A stretch of 58,037 nucleotides of DNA, from contig NZ_JAEVFI010000024.1 in assembly GCF_019303495.1 (NCBI RefSeq), positions 1-58,037 on the forward strand. Direction: 5' to 3'. The stretch comes from Streptomyces sp. JJ66. GTDB taxonomy: Bacteria; Actinomycetota; Actinomycetes; Streptomycetales; Streptomycetaceae. This document shows positions 15,248 through 24,276 of the stretch, piece by piece. The position numbers were made by a program, and so were the translations under genes. Position 1 is the stretch's first letter. The number at the start of each line of letters is the position of its first letter. The notes beneath the pieces were generated by a model. It saw nothing but the letters and a program-made list of their open reading frames with translations. It made no database searches and was not told the DNA's origin.

Positions 15248-16840
15248 TCAGCGGTCGGTCGGCTCCGGGAGCAGGAAGCCCTGTTCCACCAGGAGGCGGA
15301 TGGCCTGGGGCGTGCGGTCGCGCAGCACGGTCTGGTCCTCGCCCACCAGCTGGGCGATGGCGTCCAGGATGCGTCCGGCCGGGAGCGTCCCGTCGCACAC
15401 GCCCGCGAAGCCCGCGCCCACCGTGTCCACCTGGGACGCGCGCCGCATGCCACGGCTCTGGCGGAGCACGACGTGCTCGGGGTCCTCCGCGCCGGGCGGC
15501 CCGATCTGCTCCTGGAGCACCCCGTCCGCGAGCCGGAAGCGGGTGCCGAGCAGGGCGGCGTCGTCGTACGCGCGCAGGAAGTCCTGCCGCTCGAAGTGCG
15601 CGCGGACGGTGTCGCCCAGCGGCTGCTCGACGGGGTGCGTCCACTCCTCGATCGTCACGGCCGGGTCGGCGGCGCCGGACTTGCGCAGCGCGATCCAGCC
15701 GAAGCCGACGCCCTGCGTACCGGTGCGCTCGAACTCGTCCAGCCAGGCGTCATAGCGGGCCGCGTAGCTCCGGGCGCCGTCCGGCTGCGCGCGGTGGTCA
15801 CCGGCGTCCCGCAGCCACAACTCGGCGTACTGGGTGACGTCCTGCACCTCGCGCTGCACCACCCAGGCGTCGCAGCCGGGCGGCAGCCAGGAGCGCAGCC
15901 GCTCACGCCAGTCCTGCCCGGCGACGTGCTGCCAGTTGGCCAGCAGCTGGCAGTAGCCGCCGTCGGCGAGGTGGTCGGCCGCGTTCCGCACGAGGGTGCG
16001 GCAGACGTCGTCGCCGCTCAGGCCCGCGTCGCGGTAGACCAGGCGGGAAGCCTCGTCGGCGCGGGGGGTGATGACGAACGGCGGGTTGGAGACGATGAGG
16101 TCGAACGGTTCGTCGTGGGCGACCGGAGCGTAGAGCGACCCCTCGCGCACGTCCGGCGGCGCGGCCCCCGACAGGGCCAGGGTCAGCACGGTGCAGCGCA
16201 GGGCCCGCGGGTTGACGTCGGTGGCGGTGACGGACGAGGCGTGCTGGGTGGCGTGCAGCGCCTGGATGCCGGAACCGGCGCCGAGATCCAGGGCGCGCCG
16301 CACCGGTGTGCGCACGGTGATCCCGGCCAGCGTGGTGGACGCGCCGCCGACGCCGAGCACGACGTCCGCCGCGCGGTCGCCTACGCCGCTGGTGCCGCCG
16401 ACCGCGCAGCCCAGGTCGGAGACGATCCACCAGTCCTGGCCCTCGGGACCGCCGTAGGGGCGGACGTCCACGGCGGCGCGGACGTCGTCTGCGTCCCCCG
16501 GGAGGGCTGCCGGGACGAGCCAGCCGGACGCGAGGGCCGCGTCGTACGCCTGCGACAGGGCGGCGTGGGCCTGGGCGCGCGGCACCGGGCGTTGCAGCAG
16601 GAACAGCCGCACCAGGGTCTCCAGCGGGCTGCCCCCGCGGGTGACGCGCAGGGCGGGCACCGTCTCACTGCGGGCCAGGGCCGTGTAAGCGGGGGCGCCG
16701 AGCAGTTCCAGCAGGCCGTCGGCGGTGAAGTCGGCGGCGAGGAACGCCTCGCGCAGGCGTGATGTCGTGGCGGTACACCCGGAGGGCAGGAGCTGCGGGT
16801 GCGGGGTGTGCGGCTGCTGGGTCTCCTGATGCGTACTCAC
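15248..16840 (-). CDS. Class I SAM-dependent methyltransferase (RsmC/PrmC-like, NPPF motif)
   Basis: 530 residues, starting at GTG 16840 (MSTHQETQQPH). An N-terminal winged-helix/helical region of about 170 residues precedes the Rossmann methyltransferase core: motif I ALDLGAGSGIQALHA, acidic ATDVNPRAL, and motif IV LIVSNPPFVITPR. About 200 C-terminal residues form an additional domain. NPPF is shared by N-methyltransferases acting on RNA bases or glutamine (RsmC, PrmC). The full-length architecture is a recurrent actinobacterial one without proven substrate. The open frame extends upstream through an 18-bp repeat, but that part is not protein-like. Confidence 0.82.
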   Translation of the reverse strand: MSTHQETQQPHTPHPQLLPSGCTATTSRLREAFLAADFTADGLLELLGAPAYTALARSETVPALRVTRGGSPLETLVRLFLLQRPVPRAQAHAALSQAYDAALASGWLVPAALPGDADDVRAAVDVRPYGGPEGQDWWIVSDLGCAVGGTSGVGDRAADVVLGVGGASTTLAGITVRTPVRRALDLGAGSGIQALHATQHASSVTATDVNPRALRCTVLTLALSGAAPPDVREGSLYAPVAHDEPFDLIVSNPPFVITPRADEASRLVYRDAGLSGDDVCRTLVRNAADHLADGGYCQLLANWQHVAGQDWRERLRSWLPPGCDAWVVQREVQDVTQYAELWLRDAGDHRAQPDGARSYAARYDAWLDEFERTGTQGVGFGWIALRKSGAADPAVTIEEWTHPVEQPLGDTVRAHFERQDFLRAYDDAALLGTRFRLADGVLQEQIGPPGAEDPEHVVLRQSRGMRRASQVDTVGAGFAGVCDGTLPAGRILDAIAQLVGEDQTVLRDRTPQAIRLLVEQGFLLPEPTDR

Positions 16841-16900
16841 GGCTCCATTGTGGGCACGCCGGGGGCCGGGGGGCGCGCGGGCGGGTGCGCACCGGGTGGT

Positions 16901-16972
16901 GGTGACGGCGGGCTGGCGGGTGACGGCGGACTGGCGGGTGGCGGCGGACTGGCGGGTGGCGGCGGGCTGGCG
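16901..16972. repeat. Four 18-bp tandem repeats
   Basis: Four head-to-tail units of GGTGACGGCGGGCTGGCG and close variants (one or two substitutions) at 16901-16918, 16919-16936, 16937-16954 and 16955-16972. They fill most of the gap between the lipoprotein gene stop (16995) and the methyltransferase start (16840). The period is a multiple of three, so the open frame is kept, but the product would be a low-complexity ATRQSA repeat. Confidence 0.85.
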
Positions 16973-16994
16973 GTGCGGGCCGGGTGGGCGCCGG

Positions 16995-17597
16995 TCAGTC
17001 CGCGTCGCCGCTCGCGCCGTCGTCGCCTCCGCCGGTCCCGGCGGGCTTTGACTGGCAGCCTTCCTGCTCCGCCATCGCCTGCCCCAGCTCACCGGCCTGC
17101 AGCTCGCTCAGCGCCTCCTGGCTGCTGTCGCCGAGCTGGTGAAGCTCCTCGACGATGCCGTTGAGGCCGTCGGCGAAGGCATTCTGGTCCTTGGTGTCCA
17201 GTCCGTCCATACGCTTCTTGAGCCCGGTGTAGGTGGTGGAGATGTCGTTCAGCTCCTCCGCCGCGTTCTCGCGCAGTTCGGCGCCGTTCTCGACGGGCGG
17301 GTCCCCGGCGCCGTCAACGGCGCCTGCCAGGCCGCCATACGCCTCGGAGAGGTCTTGGAACGCCTGCGAGTCGACCTTCTGGACCTCCGCCGGCGGCGTG
17401 TCCGCGTCGCCTACCTCGGCGATGGCGTTGTTGGCGTTCTGGATCTTCTCCACCTGCGGCGCGACCTCGTCGCAGACGTTCTGCGCCCACGACTGGATCT
17501 GTTCCCCGGTGTCGTCGCCGCAACCGGTCGCCGTCACCGCCATGATCGCGCTGCCGCACAGCGCCAAGGCAAGCTTCTTGTTCACCGGTTGACCCAT
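16995..17597 (-). CDS. Small secreted lipoprotein, unknown function
   Basis: 200 residues from ATG 17597. A lipoprotein signal ends at the Cys in AVTATGCGDD (about residue 26). The mature part is acidic and helical (long stretches with heptad-like Ala/Leu/Asn spacing) and contains two further Cys: one near the start in NVCDEV and one near the end in EGCQSK. A Gly/Asp-rich tail follows. It is a common Streptomyces small secreted protein located between hppA and the methyltransferase. No enzymatic motif is visible. Confidence 0.78.
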   Translation of the reverse strand: MGQPVNKKLALALCGSAIMAVTATGCGDDTGEQIQSWAQNVCDEVAPQVEKIQNANNAIAEVGDADTPPAEVQKVDSQAFQDLSEAYGGLAGAVDGAGDPPVENGAELRENAAEELNDISTTYTGLKKRMDGLDTKDQNAFADGLNGIVEELHQLGDSSQEALSELQAGELGQAMAEQEGCQSKPAGTGGGDDGASGDAD

Positions 17598-17720
17598 CCC
17601 TTCGTGGCTTTCGGCCCGGAAGATACACGCCGTGGCGCCCGGGACGGCGACCCGGGCGCACGGTTAGCCCGTTTCGGGCATTAAAGCAGGCGTTTGCCGC
17701 ATATTGCGCGGGCGACGGAA

Positions 17721-17753
17721 AGTGGGTGGCGTGCCCGGGGCACGCCACCCACT
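17721..17753. terminator. Terminator downstream of hppA
   Basis: AGTGGGTGGCGTGCCC (17721-17736) pairs exactly with GGGCACGCCACCCACT (17738-17753). It is a near-perfect 33-base palindrome that starts 26 bases beyond the hppA stop. On the minus strand it is followed by TTTCC. Confidence 0.85.
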
Positions 17754-17778
17754 CGTGGTGACCGGTTCGCGCGACGCG

Positions 17779-20178
17779 TCAGGGCGCCGTCACGGGGTCA
17801 GGGGACGGCGCGGCGGACTGACGCTCGGCCTTGCCCTCGCCCTCCTCGCCCATCGCCACACCACGCCGCTTGGACACGTAGACCGAGGCGACGATGACCG
17901 CCATGGCCACCACCGCCACCAGTGCCCGCAGACCCGCGCTGGCGTCCTCGCCGTAGGAGAGGGTGACGATGGCGGGCGCGATCAGCAGCGCCACCAGGTT
18001 CATCACCTTCAGCAGCGGGTTGATCGCCGGACCCGCGGTGTCCTTGAACGGGTCGCCCACGGTGTCGCCGATGACCGTCGCGGCGTGCGCCTCGCTGCCC
18101 TTGCCGCCGTGGTGGCCGTCCTCGACCAGCTTCTTGGCGTTGTCCCAGGCGCCGCCGGAGTTGGCGAGGAAGACGGCCATGAGGATGCCGGTGCCGATCG
18201 CGCCCGCCAGGAACGCCGCGAGCGCGCCCACCCCGAGGGTGAAGCCGACCGCGATCGGCGCCATCACCGCCAGCAGACCGGGGGTGGCCAGCTCGCGCAG
18301 CGCGTCCTTGGTGCAGATGTCCACCACGCGGCCGTACTGCGGCTGCTCGGTGTAGTCCATGATCCCGGGACGCTCGCGGAACTGGCGGCGCACCTCGTAG
18401 ACCACGGCGCCGGCTGAGCGGGAGACGGCGTTGATGGCGAGCCCGGAGAACAGGAACACCACGGCCGCGCCGAGCACTAGGCCGACGAGGTTGTTGGGCT
18501 GGGCGATGTCCAGGCTCAGGCCCAGCTCGTCCGCCCGCGCGCCCACCTCGGTGGCAGCGGTGGTGAACGCCTCCCGGTAGGAGCCGAACAGGGCGGCCGC
18601 CGCCAGCACGGCGGTGGCGATCGCGATGCCCTTGGTGATGGCCTTGGTGGTGTTGCCGACGGCGTCCAGATCGGTGAGCACCTGGGCGCCCGCGCCCTCC
18701 ACATCGCCGGACATCTCGGCGATGCCCTGCGCGTTGTCGGAGACGGGGCCGAAGGTGTCCATCGCGACGATGACACCGACGGTCGTCAGCAGACCGGTGC
18801 CCGCCAGCGCCACCGCGAACAACGCCAGCATGATCGACGTTCCGCCGAGGAGGAAGGCGCCGTAGACGCTGAGGCCGATCAGCAGCGCGGTGTAGACGGC
18901 CGACTCCAGGCCGAGCGAGATGCCGGACAGCACGACGGTGGCCGGACCGGTCAGCGAGGTGCGGCCGACGTCCCGCACGGGCTTGCGGGTGGTCTCGGTG
19001 AAGTAGCCGGTGAGCTGCTGGATCAGCGCGGCGAGCACGATGCCGATGGCCACGGCGATGAGCGCGATCAGCCGCGGGTCGCCGTCGTGGGCGGCGATCC
19101 CCGCGTCGGTGACGTTGTCCAGCTCGGCGAAGGTGGCGGGAAGGTAGGCGTAGGCCGCGGCGGCGACCAGGGCGAGGGAGATGACCGCCGAGAGGAAGAA
19201 GCCGCGGTTGATCGCCGTCATGCCGCTGCGGTCGGTGCGCCGGGGCGCGACGACGAAGACGCCGATCATCGCGGTGACGACGCCGATGGCCGGGACGATC
19301 AGCGGGAACGCGAGCCCCGCGTCCCCGAAGGCGACCGTGCCCAGGATGAGGCTGGCGACGAGGACCACCGCGTACGACTCGAACAGGTCGGCCGCCATCC
19401 CGGCGCAGTCACCCACGTTGTCGCCGACGTTGTCCGCGATGGTGGCGGCGTTGCGCGGGTCGTCCTCGGGGATGCCCTGCTCGACCTTGCCGACGAGGTC
19501 GGCACCCACGTCGGCGGCCTTCGTGAAGATGCCGCCGCCCACCCGCATGAACATCGCGATCAGCGCGGCCCCCAGGCCGAAACCTTCCAGCACCTTCGGC
19601 GCGTCGGCGGTGTAGACGAGCACGACGCAGGCCGCGCCGAGCAGGCCGAGGCCGACGGTGAACATGCCGACGACGCCGCCCGTGCGAAAAGCGATCTTCA
19701 TCGCGGTGTGCGAAACGGCGGTGAGGTCCTTTTCCGGTTCCCCGGCCGCCGGGCTCGCTTCGCGCGCGGCCGCGGCGACCCGCACGTTGCTGCGCACGGC
19801 GAGCCACATGCCGATATACCCGGTCGCCGCTGAGAAAGCCGCACCGACCAGGAAGAACAGCGAGCGGCCCAGGCGCTCGTTCATGTCGTCCGCGGGCAGC
19901 AGCATGAGCAGGAAGAACACGACGACGGCGAAAATGCCGAGCGTGCGCAGCTGGCGCGCGAGGTAGGCGTTCGCGCCTTCCTGTACCGCCGCGGCGATCT
20001 TCTTCATGCTGTCGGTGCCCTCACCGGCCGCGAGGACCTGACGCAGCAGCACCACCGCGACGGCCAGGGCTGCCACCGCGATCGCGGCGATCACCAGCAC
20101 CAGGGAGCGGTTGCCGGACGTGAGTACGGCGTCGGCCAGGTGGTGGTGGTTCTGAAGTGGGGAGAGTTGCCCCGCCAT
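17779..20178 (-). CDS. hppA: Membrane-bound proton-translocating pyrophosphatase
   Basis: 799 residues from ATG 20178, with AAGGAGG upstream. It is an integral membrane protein with about 16 hydrophobic helices. Pyrophosphate-binding loops are visible: FTKAADVGADLVGK, EDDPRNAATIADNVGDNVGD and DTFGPVSDNAQGIAEM. The loop GNTTKAITKG has Lys where potassium-dependent enzymes have Ala, which places it in the K+-independent, proton-pumping class. It hydrolyses pyrophosphate and pumps protons across the cytoplasmic membrane. A good -10 (TAGAAT) lies 60 bases upstream and a strong terminator follows, so it is probably transcribed alone. Confidence 0.96.
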   Translation of the reverse strand: MAGQLSPLQNHHHLADAVLTSGNRSLVLVIAAIAVAALAVAVVLLRQVLAAGEGTDSMKKIAAAVQEGANAYLARQLRTLGIFAVVVFFLLMLLPADDMNERLGRSLFFLVGAAFSAATGYIGMWLAVRSNVRVAAAAREASPAAGEPEKDLTAVSHTAMKIAFRTGGVVGMFTVGLGLLGAACVVLVYTADAPKVLEGFGLGAALIAMFMRVGGGIFTKAADVGADLVGKVEQGIPEDDPRNAATIADNVGDNVGDCAGMAADLFESYAVVLVASLILGTVAFGDAGLAFPLIVPAIGVVTAMIGVFVVAPRRTDRSGMTAINRGFFLSAVISLALVAAAAYAYLPATFAELDNVTDAGIAAHDGDPRLIALIAVAIGIVLAALIQQLTGYFTETTRKPVRDVGRTSLTGPATVVLSGISLGLESAVYTALLIGLSVYGAFLLGGTSIMLALFAVALAGTGLLTTVGVIVAMDTFGPVSDNAQGIAEMSGDVEGAGAQVLTDLDAVGNTTKAITKGIAIATAVLAAAALFGSYREAFTTAATEVGARADELGLSLDIAQPNNLVGLVLGAAVVFLFSGLAINAVSRSAGAVVYEVRRQFRERPGIMDYTEQPQYGRVVDICTKDALRELATPGLLAVMAPIAVGFTLGVGALAAFLAGAIGTGILMAVFLANSGGAWDNAKKLVEDGHHGGKGSEAHAATVIGDTVGDPFKDTAGPAINPLLKVMNLVALLIAPAIVTLSYGEDASAGLRALVAVVAMAVIVASVYVSKRRGVAMGEEGEGKAERQSAAPSPDPVTAP

Positions 20179-20796
20179 TCGTCCTCCTTGACGTGTGGCG
20201 CGTGGGCGCGCTGGTGGCGTTGTGCGAGAAAGATGTGTGGCGGATTCTAGGGATCACCGTCGCACCAAAACAGGGCGCGGTAACGGGAATTAACCTGCAC
20301 CAGCGAAGATCAAAAGGTGGCGCAGCTTGAGAATTCGCTCACAAGGAGGAAGGGGGCGAAGGAGATGACGCCGGTAAAGTGATCCCAATAAATGATCTTC
20401 AGTTCATGGTTTATCGCCAGTTCAACGGCTGCGATCAGCACGTGAGGGGGCAGGTTCGCGCGGCTGCGGACGCCGCGAGGAAGCAGAGGGCGCGGAGCAC
20501 CGGGCCGCGCCGCACGGCGACAGCGCCGGAGGCGCGTTCGGACGGGGGAGGAAGAACCGGCAGCCGTGCGGGCCCTGACGGCGCGGAAGGACGCCGGGCG
20601 TCAGCGGAAGGACAGCGGGCGTCAGGGGCCCGACGTGCGCGGGGGCTTCGTCGCGGAGGCGCGCACATGCGGTGATGCGCGGGCGAGTGGACAGGGAGCG
20701 ACGAGCGGGGTGCGGCACGCGGCTCCGGGCGCCCGCGCCGGACTCCGGCGAGGCTACGGCGGGACGGCGCCGGGCTGTGACAAGACGGCGCCGGGG
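20179..20796. other. Intergenic region upstream of hppA
   Basis: 618 bases. The hppA promoter lies at its left end (separate entry). A strikingly AT-rich patch (20375-20425) is preceded on the plus strand by two ribosome-binding-like runs (AAGGAGG at 20343-20349, GAAGGAG at 20358-20364) and a five-codon ATG ORF at 20365-20382. This could be a leader peptide, but I cannot show it. A 98-codon GTG frame from 20379 turns into low-complexity Arg/Ala/Gly and is unlikely to be a gene. Confidence 0.4.
20237..20272 (-). promoter_or_regulatory. Probable hppA promoter
   Basis: On the minus strand a consensus -10, TAGAAT, occupies 20249-20244. The -35 region 17-18 bases upstream (TGTTTT or CTGTTT) is weak. 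A transcript starting near 20237 would have a leader of about 60 bases carrying the AAGGAGG ribosome binding site. Confidence 0.45.
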
Positions 20797-21273
20797 CTAC
20801 GGCAGGACGGCCGCGGTGGCCGTGGGCCAGGACATGCGGATGAGCCCGCCGTGCTCGTTCGCGGTGACCTCCACGTCGTCCACCAGGCCGCTGATGACGG
20901 CCAGGCCCATGTCCACGTCCGGTTCAGCCGACCCCGGGGCGGCCGCGCCTGGGGCGGCCGCTTCCTGGCCGCGTGCGCCGGGAACGGACCCGGGCACGGA
21001 AGGGGCTGTGGCGGCCTTCGGCGCGGTGGCGTCGTCCCCGACCTCGATGGAGAACGACTTCTCGTCCTCGATCAGCGCGACTCGCACCGGTGACTGAAGA
21101 CCACTGCTCTGGTGCAGGCCCACCGCACGACTGCACGCCTCACCGACGGCCAGGCGCACCTCGTCGAGCACCGCCTCGTCCACCCCGGCGCGGCGGGCGA
21201 CCGCGGCTGCGACGAGACGCGCCGTCCGTACGTGCTCTGGAAGCGCGCTGAAACGCAGTTCGACGGTGGCCAT
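20797..21273 (-). CDS. Anti-sigma factor-type histidine-kinase-like ATPase (partner of BldG)
   Basis: 158 residues from ATG 21273. It is a small GHKL/HATPase domain of the RsbW/SpoIIAB type: N-box DEVRLAVGEACSRAV (about residues 38-52), then DVDMGLAVISGLVDDVEV in the nucleotide-lid region. An Ala/Pro/Gly-rich insert of about 40 residues separates the two. It lies 108 bases downstream of bldG on the same strand, as the putative anti-sigma factor gene apgA of S. coelicolor does. There BldG and this protein are thought to bind each other in the partner-switching control of development and antibiotic production. I leave the symbol empty because the assignment rests on recalled synteny. Confidence 0.82.
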   Translation of the reverse strand: MATVELRFSALPEHVRTARLVAAAVARRAGVDEAVLDEVRLAVGEACSRAVGLHQSSGLQSPVRVALIEDEKSFSIEVGDDATAPKAATAPSVPGSVPGARGQEAAAPGAAAPGSAEPDVDMGLAVISGLVDDVEVTANEHGGLIRMSWPTATAAVLP

Positions 21274-21381
21274 GCCATCCCCCTGCCAGGTCGTACGGGT
21301 ACTCGTACCGGGGCGGCGAACGCGGTGCCCGGCCCCGGACGGGGCCCCGGGCAGGACCGCCCGGGGCCGGATGAAGTCACG

Positions 21382-21723
21382 TCAGTCGGTGGCCGCGACG
21401 GCCTCGTCGACCGAGTTGTGAATGGGAAACACCTTGGTCAGACCGGTGATCCGGAAGATCTTCAGGATGCGCTCCTGGTTGCACACCAGGCGCAGCGAGC
21501 CCTCGTGGGCCCGCACCCGCTTGAGCCCACCGACCAGCACACCGAGACCGGTGGAGTCGAGGAACTCGACGCGCTCCATGTCCACCACAAGGTGGAAGTT
21601 TCCATCATTCACCAGCTCCACGAGCTGCTCGCGCAGCTTGGGAGCGGTGTACACATCAATCTCGCCGCCAACGTCGACGATCGTGCGATCACCGACAGTC
21701 CGGGTCGACAAGGACAGGTCCAC
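21382..21723 (-). CDS. bldG: Anti-anti-sigma factor BldG (STAS domain)
   Basis: 113 residues, starting at GTG 21723 with GGAGGAG a few bases upstream; the in-frame ATG further up lacks a ribosome binding site. It is a single STAS domain. The phosphorylatable serine is Ser57 in VEFLDSTGLGVLVGG, matching the site known for BldG. The product is nearly identical to what I recall of S. coelicolor BldG, including length and start codon. It controls aerial mycelium formation and antibiotic synthesis by sequestering anti-sigma factors when unphosphorylated. It heads the operon with the ATPase gene at 20797 and diverges from the helicase gene. Confidence 0.95.
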   Translation of the reverse strand: MDLSLSTRTVGDRTIVDVGGEIDVYTAPKLREQLVELVNDGNFHLVVDMERVEFLDSTGLGVLVGGLKRVRAHEGSLRLVCNQERILKIFRITGLTKVFPIHNSVDEAVAATD

Positions 21724-21861
21724 GGATCTCCTCCAGCAGCTTGCTAGCGAGCGGTCGCCCCCCATGGAATCGGCAGCCGCAAGGGCATTCAATCACTTCA
21801 GTCCCAGCGTGCACGACGCCTTGCCGCCATTGTCCGTCGCGCCAGTGACACACTCGGGCCG

Positions 21862-24276
21862 ATGGCCAGCAACTCCGACCCGCGCTCCGAGGGATCACCC
21901 GGCAGGCGGCGCCCACCCTCCACGGCGTCGGCCGCCGCCTCAACTCCGCCCCGGACAGTGCTTCAGCAGCTCACCGCCGGGGCGCGACGCTCCGCACGCA
22001 TCACCCATACGGAGCACTTGCCCCCTCGTGCCGGACGTCATGCGCGCTGGCCTGCGGAGATTCGGCCGGAAGTGGTCGCCGCGGTGGAGGCGGCCGGTAT
22101 CGGGCGGCCGTGGGAACACCAGGCGCGGACCGCCGAGCGGGCGCTGCGGGGTGAGTCGGTCGTGGTGGCCACCGGGACGGCGTCGGGCAAGTCACTCGCC
22201 TACGCGGTGCCGGTGCTGAGCGCCCTGCTGGACGGCGCCGGACAACCTGGCGGACGCGGGGCCACCGCGCTGTACCTGTCGCCGACGAAGGCCCTGGCCG
22301 CCGACCAGCGGCGGGCGCTGGCCGAGCTGGCCGCCCCGCTGGGCACCGCGGTGCGGCCCGCCGTCTACGACGGAGACACGCCGCCGCAGGAGCGGGAGTG
22401 GGTGCGGCAGTACGCCACCTACGTGCTCACCAATCCGGACATGCTGCACCGGGGCATCCTGCCCGGGCACCCCCGCTGGGCCTCCTTCCTGCGGGCGCTG
22501 CGCTACGTCGTGGTGGACGAATGCCACACCTATCGCGGTGTGTTCGGCTCCCACGTCGCGCATGTGCTGCGCCGACTGCGCCGGGTGGCCGCGCGGTACG
22601 GGGCCGAGCCGGCGTTCCTGCTCGCCTCGGCGACGGCCGCCGAGCCGGGGCGGGCCGCGTCCCGGCTGACCGGGCTTCCGGTCAGCGAGATCACCGACGA
22701 CGCCTCTCCGCGCGGGGAGCTGGTGTTCGCGCTGTGGGAGCCGCCGCTGACGGAGCTGCGCGGTGAACGCGGCGCCCCGGTGCGGCGCACGGCCACCGCC
22801 GAGACGGCCGAACTGCTCACCGACCTCACCGCCGGGGGCGTGCGCACCGTCGCGTTCGTGCGCTCCCGGCGCGCGGCGGAGCTGATCGCCGTGCTGGCGC
22901 GGGAGCGGCTCGCGGAAGTGGACCGCGCGCTGCCCGGCCGGGTAGCGGCCTACCGGGGCGGCTACCTGCCCGAGGAGCGGCGCGCGCTGGAGCGGGCGCT
23001 GCACTCGGGTGAGCTGCTGGGCCTGGCGGCGACCACCGCGCTGGAGCTGGGCATGGACGTCTCCGGGCTGGACGCCGTGCTGCTGGCGGGCTACCCCGGG
23101 ACCCGTGCCTCCCTGTGGCAGCAGGCCGGGCGCGCCGGGCGCCGGGGGCAGGGCGCGCTCGCGGTCCTGGTGGCGCGCGACGACCCGCTGGACACCTACC
23201 TCGTCCACCATCCCGAGGCGGTCTTCCGCCAGCCCGTCGAGTCCACCGTGCTCGACCCGGACAACCCGTATGTGCTCGCGCCGCACCTGTGCGCCGCCGC
23301 GGCCGAGCTGCCCCTGACCGAGGCGGACCTCGCGCTGTTCTCCCCGGCCGCCGCCGGGCTCATACCGCAGCTGGAGCAGCGCAGGCTGCTGCGCCACCGG
23401 GGTGCCGCCTGGTACTGGACCAGCCGCCGCCGGGCCGCCGACCTCACCGACATCCGGGGGCAGGGCGGACGCCCCGTGCAGGTCGTGGAAGAAGGCACCG
23501 GACGGCTGCTGGGCACGGTGGACGCCGCCGCCGCGCACAACACCGTGCACGAAGGCGCCGTCCACCTGCACCAGGGCCGCTCCTACGTGGTGCGGCAGCT
23601 GGAGCTGGACGAAGAGGCGGGCGGGCCCGTCGCGCTGGTGGAGGAGGCCAGCCCGCCGTGGAGCACCATGGCCCGCGACACCACCGCGATCACGGTGCTG
23701 GAGACGGATACCGAGGTGCCGTGGGGGGCCGGGCGGCTGGCGTTCGGCTCGGTGGAGGTCACCAACCAGGTGGTTTCCTATCTGCGCCGGAGGCTGATCA
23801 CCGGTGAGGTGCTGGGCGAGAGCAGGCTGGACCTGCCGCCGCGCACCCTGCGCACCCGCGCCGTGTGGTGGACGGTCACCGAGGACCAGCTGGCGGCCGC
23901 GCGTATCACCCCGGAGATCCTCGGCGGGGCGCTGCACGCCGCCGAGCACGCGTCGATCGGCATGCTGCCACTGTTCGCCACCTGCGACCGGTGGGACATC
24001 GGCGGCGTCTCGGTGCCCCTGCACGCCGACACCCTGCTGCCCACCGTGTTCGTCTACGACGGCCACCCCGGCGGTGCCGGGTTCGCCGAGCGCGCCTTCC
24101 ACACCGCGCGGGAGTGGCTGACCGCCACCCGGGAGGCGATCGCCTCGTGCGAGTGCGAGAGCGGCTGCCCCTCGTGCATTCAGTCCCCCAAGTGCGGCAA
24201 CGGCAACGATCCGCTGCACAAGCGCGGCGCGGTCCGCCTGCTGACGGAGCTGCTGCGGGACACCGGCGGGGAGTGA
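21862..24276 (+). CDS. DEAD/DEAH-box helicase with C-terminal DUF1998-type zinc domain (MrfA/YprA-like)
   Basis: 804 residues from ATG 21862. Helicase motifs: Q-motif/GRPWEHQARTAE, Walker A ATGTASGKSLAY, Walker B VVDECHTYRGVFG (DECH variant of DEVH), LLASATAAEP (motif III) and QQAGRAGRRGQGA (motif VI). The C-terminal third ends with four Cys in CECESGC, CPSC and KCGNGNDPLH, the zinc-binding cluster of the MrfA/YprA family. That family is linked to repair of mitomycin-type damage in Bacillus; the role here is inferred. It is divergent from bldG, and its 3' end meets the tad cluster with no intergenic space. Confidence 0.88.
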   Translation: MASNSDPRSEGSPGRRRPPSTASAAASTPPRTVLQQLTAGARRSARITHTEHLPPRAGRHARWPAEIRPEVVAAVEAAGIGRPWEHQARTAERALRGESVVVATGTASGKSLAYAVPVLSALLDGAGQPGGRGATALYLSPTKALAADQRRALAELAAPLGTAVRPAVYDGDTPPQEREWVRQYATYVLTNPDMLHRGILPGHPRWASFLRALRYVVVDECHTYRGVFGSHVAHVLRRLRRVAARYGAEPAFLLASATAAEPGRAASRLTGLPVSEITDDASPRGELVFALWEPPLTELRGERGAPVRRTATAETAELLTDLTAGGVRTVAFVRSRRAAELIAVLARERLAEVDRALPGRVAAYRGGYLPEERRALERALHSGELLGLAATTALELGMDVSGLDAVLLAGYPGTRASLWQQAGRAGRRGQGALAVLVARDDPLDTYLVHHPEAVFRQPVESTVLDPDNPYVLAPHLCAAAAELPLTEADLALFSPAAAGLIPQLEQRRLLRHRGAAWYWTSRRRAADLTDIRGQGGRPVQVVEEGTGRLLGTVDAAAAHNTVHEGAVHLHQGRSYVVRQLELDEEAGGPVALVEEASPPWSTMARDTTAITVLETDTEVPWGAGRLAFGSVEVTNQVVSYLRRRLITGEVLGESRLDLPPRTLRTRAVWWTVTEDQLAAARITPEILGGALHAAEHASIGMLPLFATCDRWDIGGVSVPLHADTLLPTVFVYDGHPGGAGFAERAFHTAREWLTATREAIASCECESGCPSCIQSPKCGNGNDPLHKRGAVRLLTELLRDTGGE

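Noticed and set aside
20379..20675. 98-codon GTG ORF in the hppA upstream gap
   Set aside because: Only the first 20 codons look unusual; the rest is Arg/Ala/Gly low complexity typical of chance frames.
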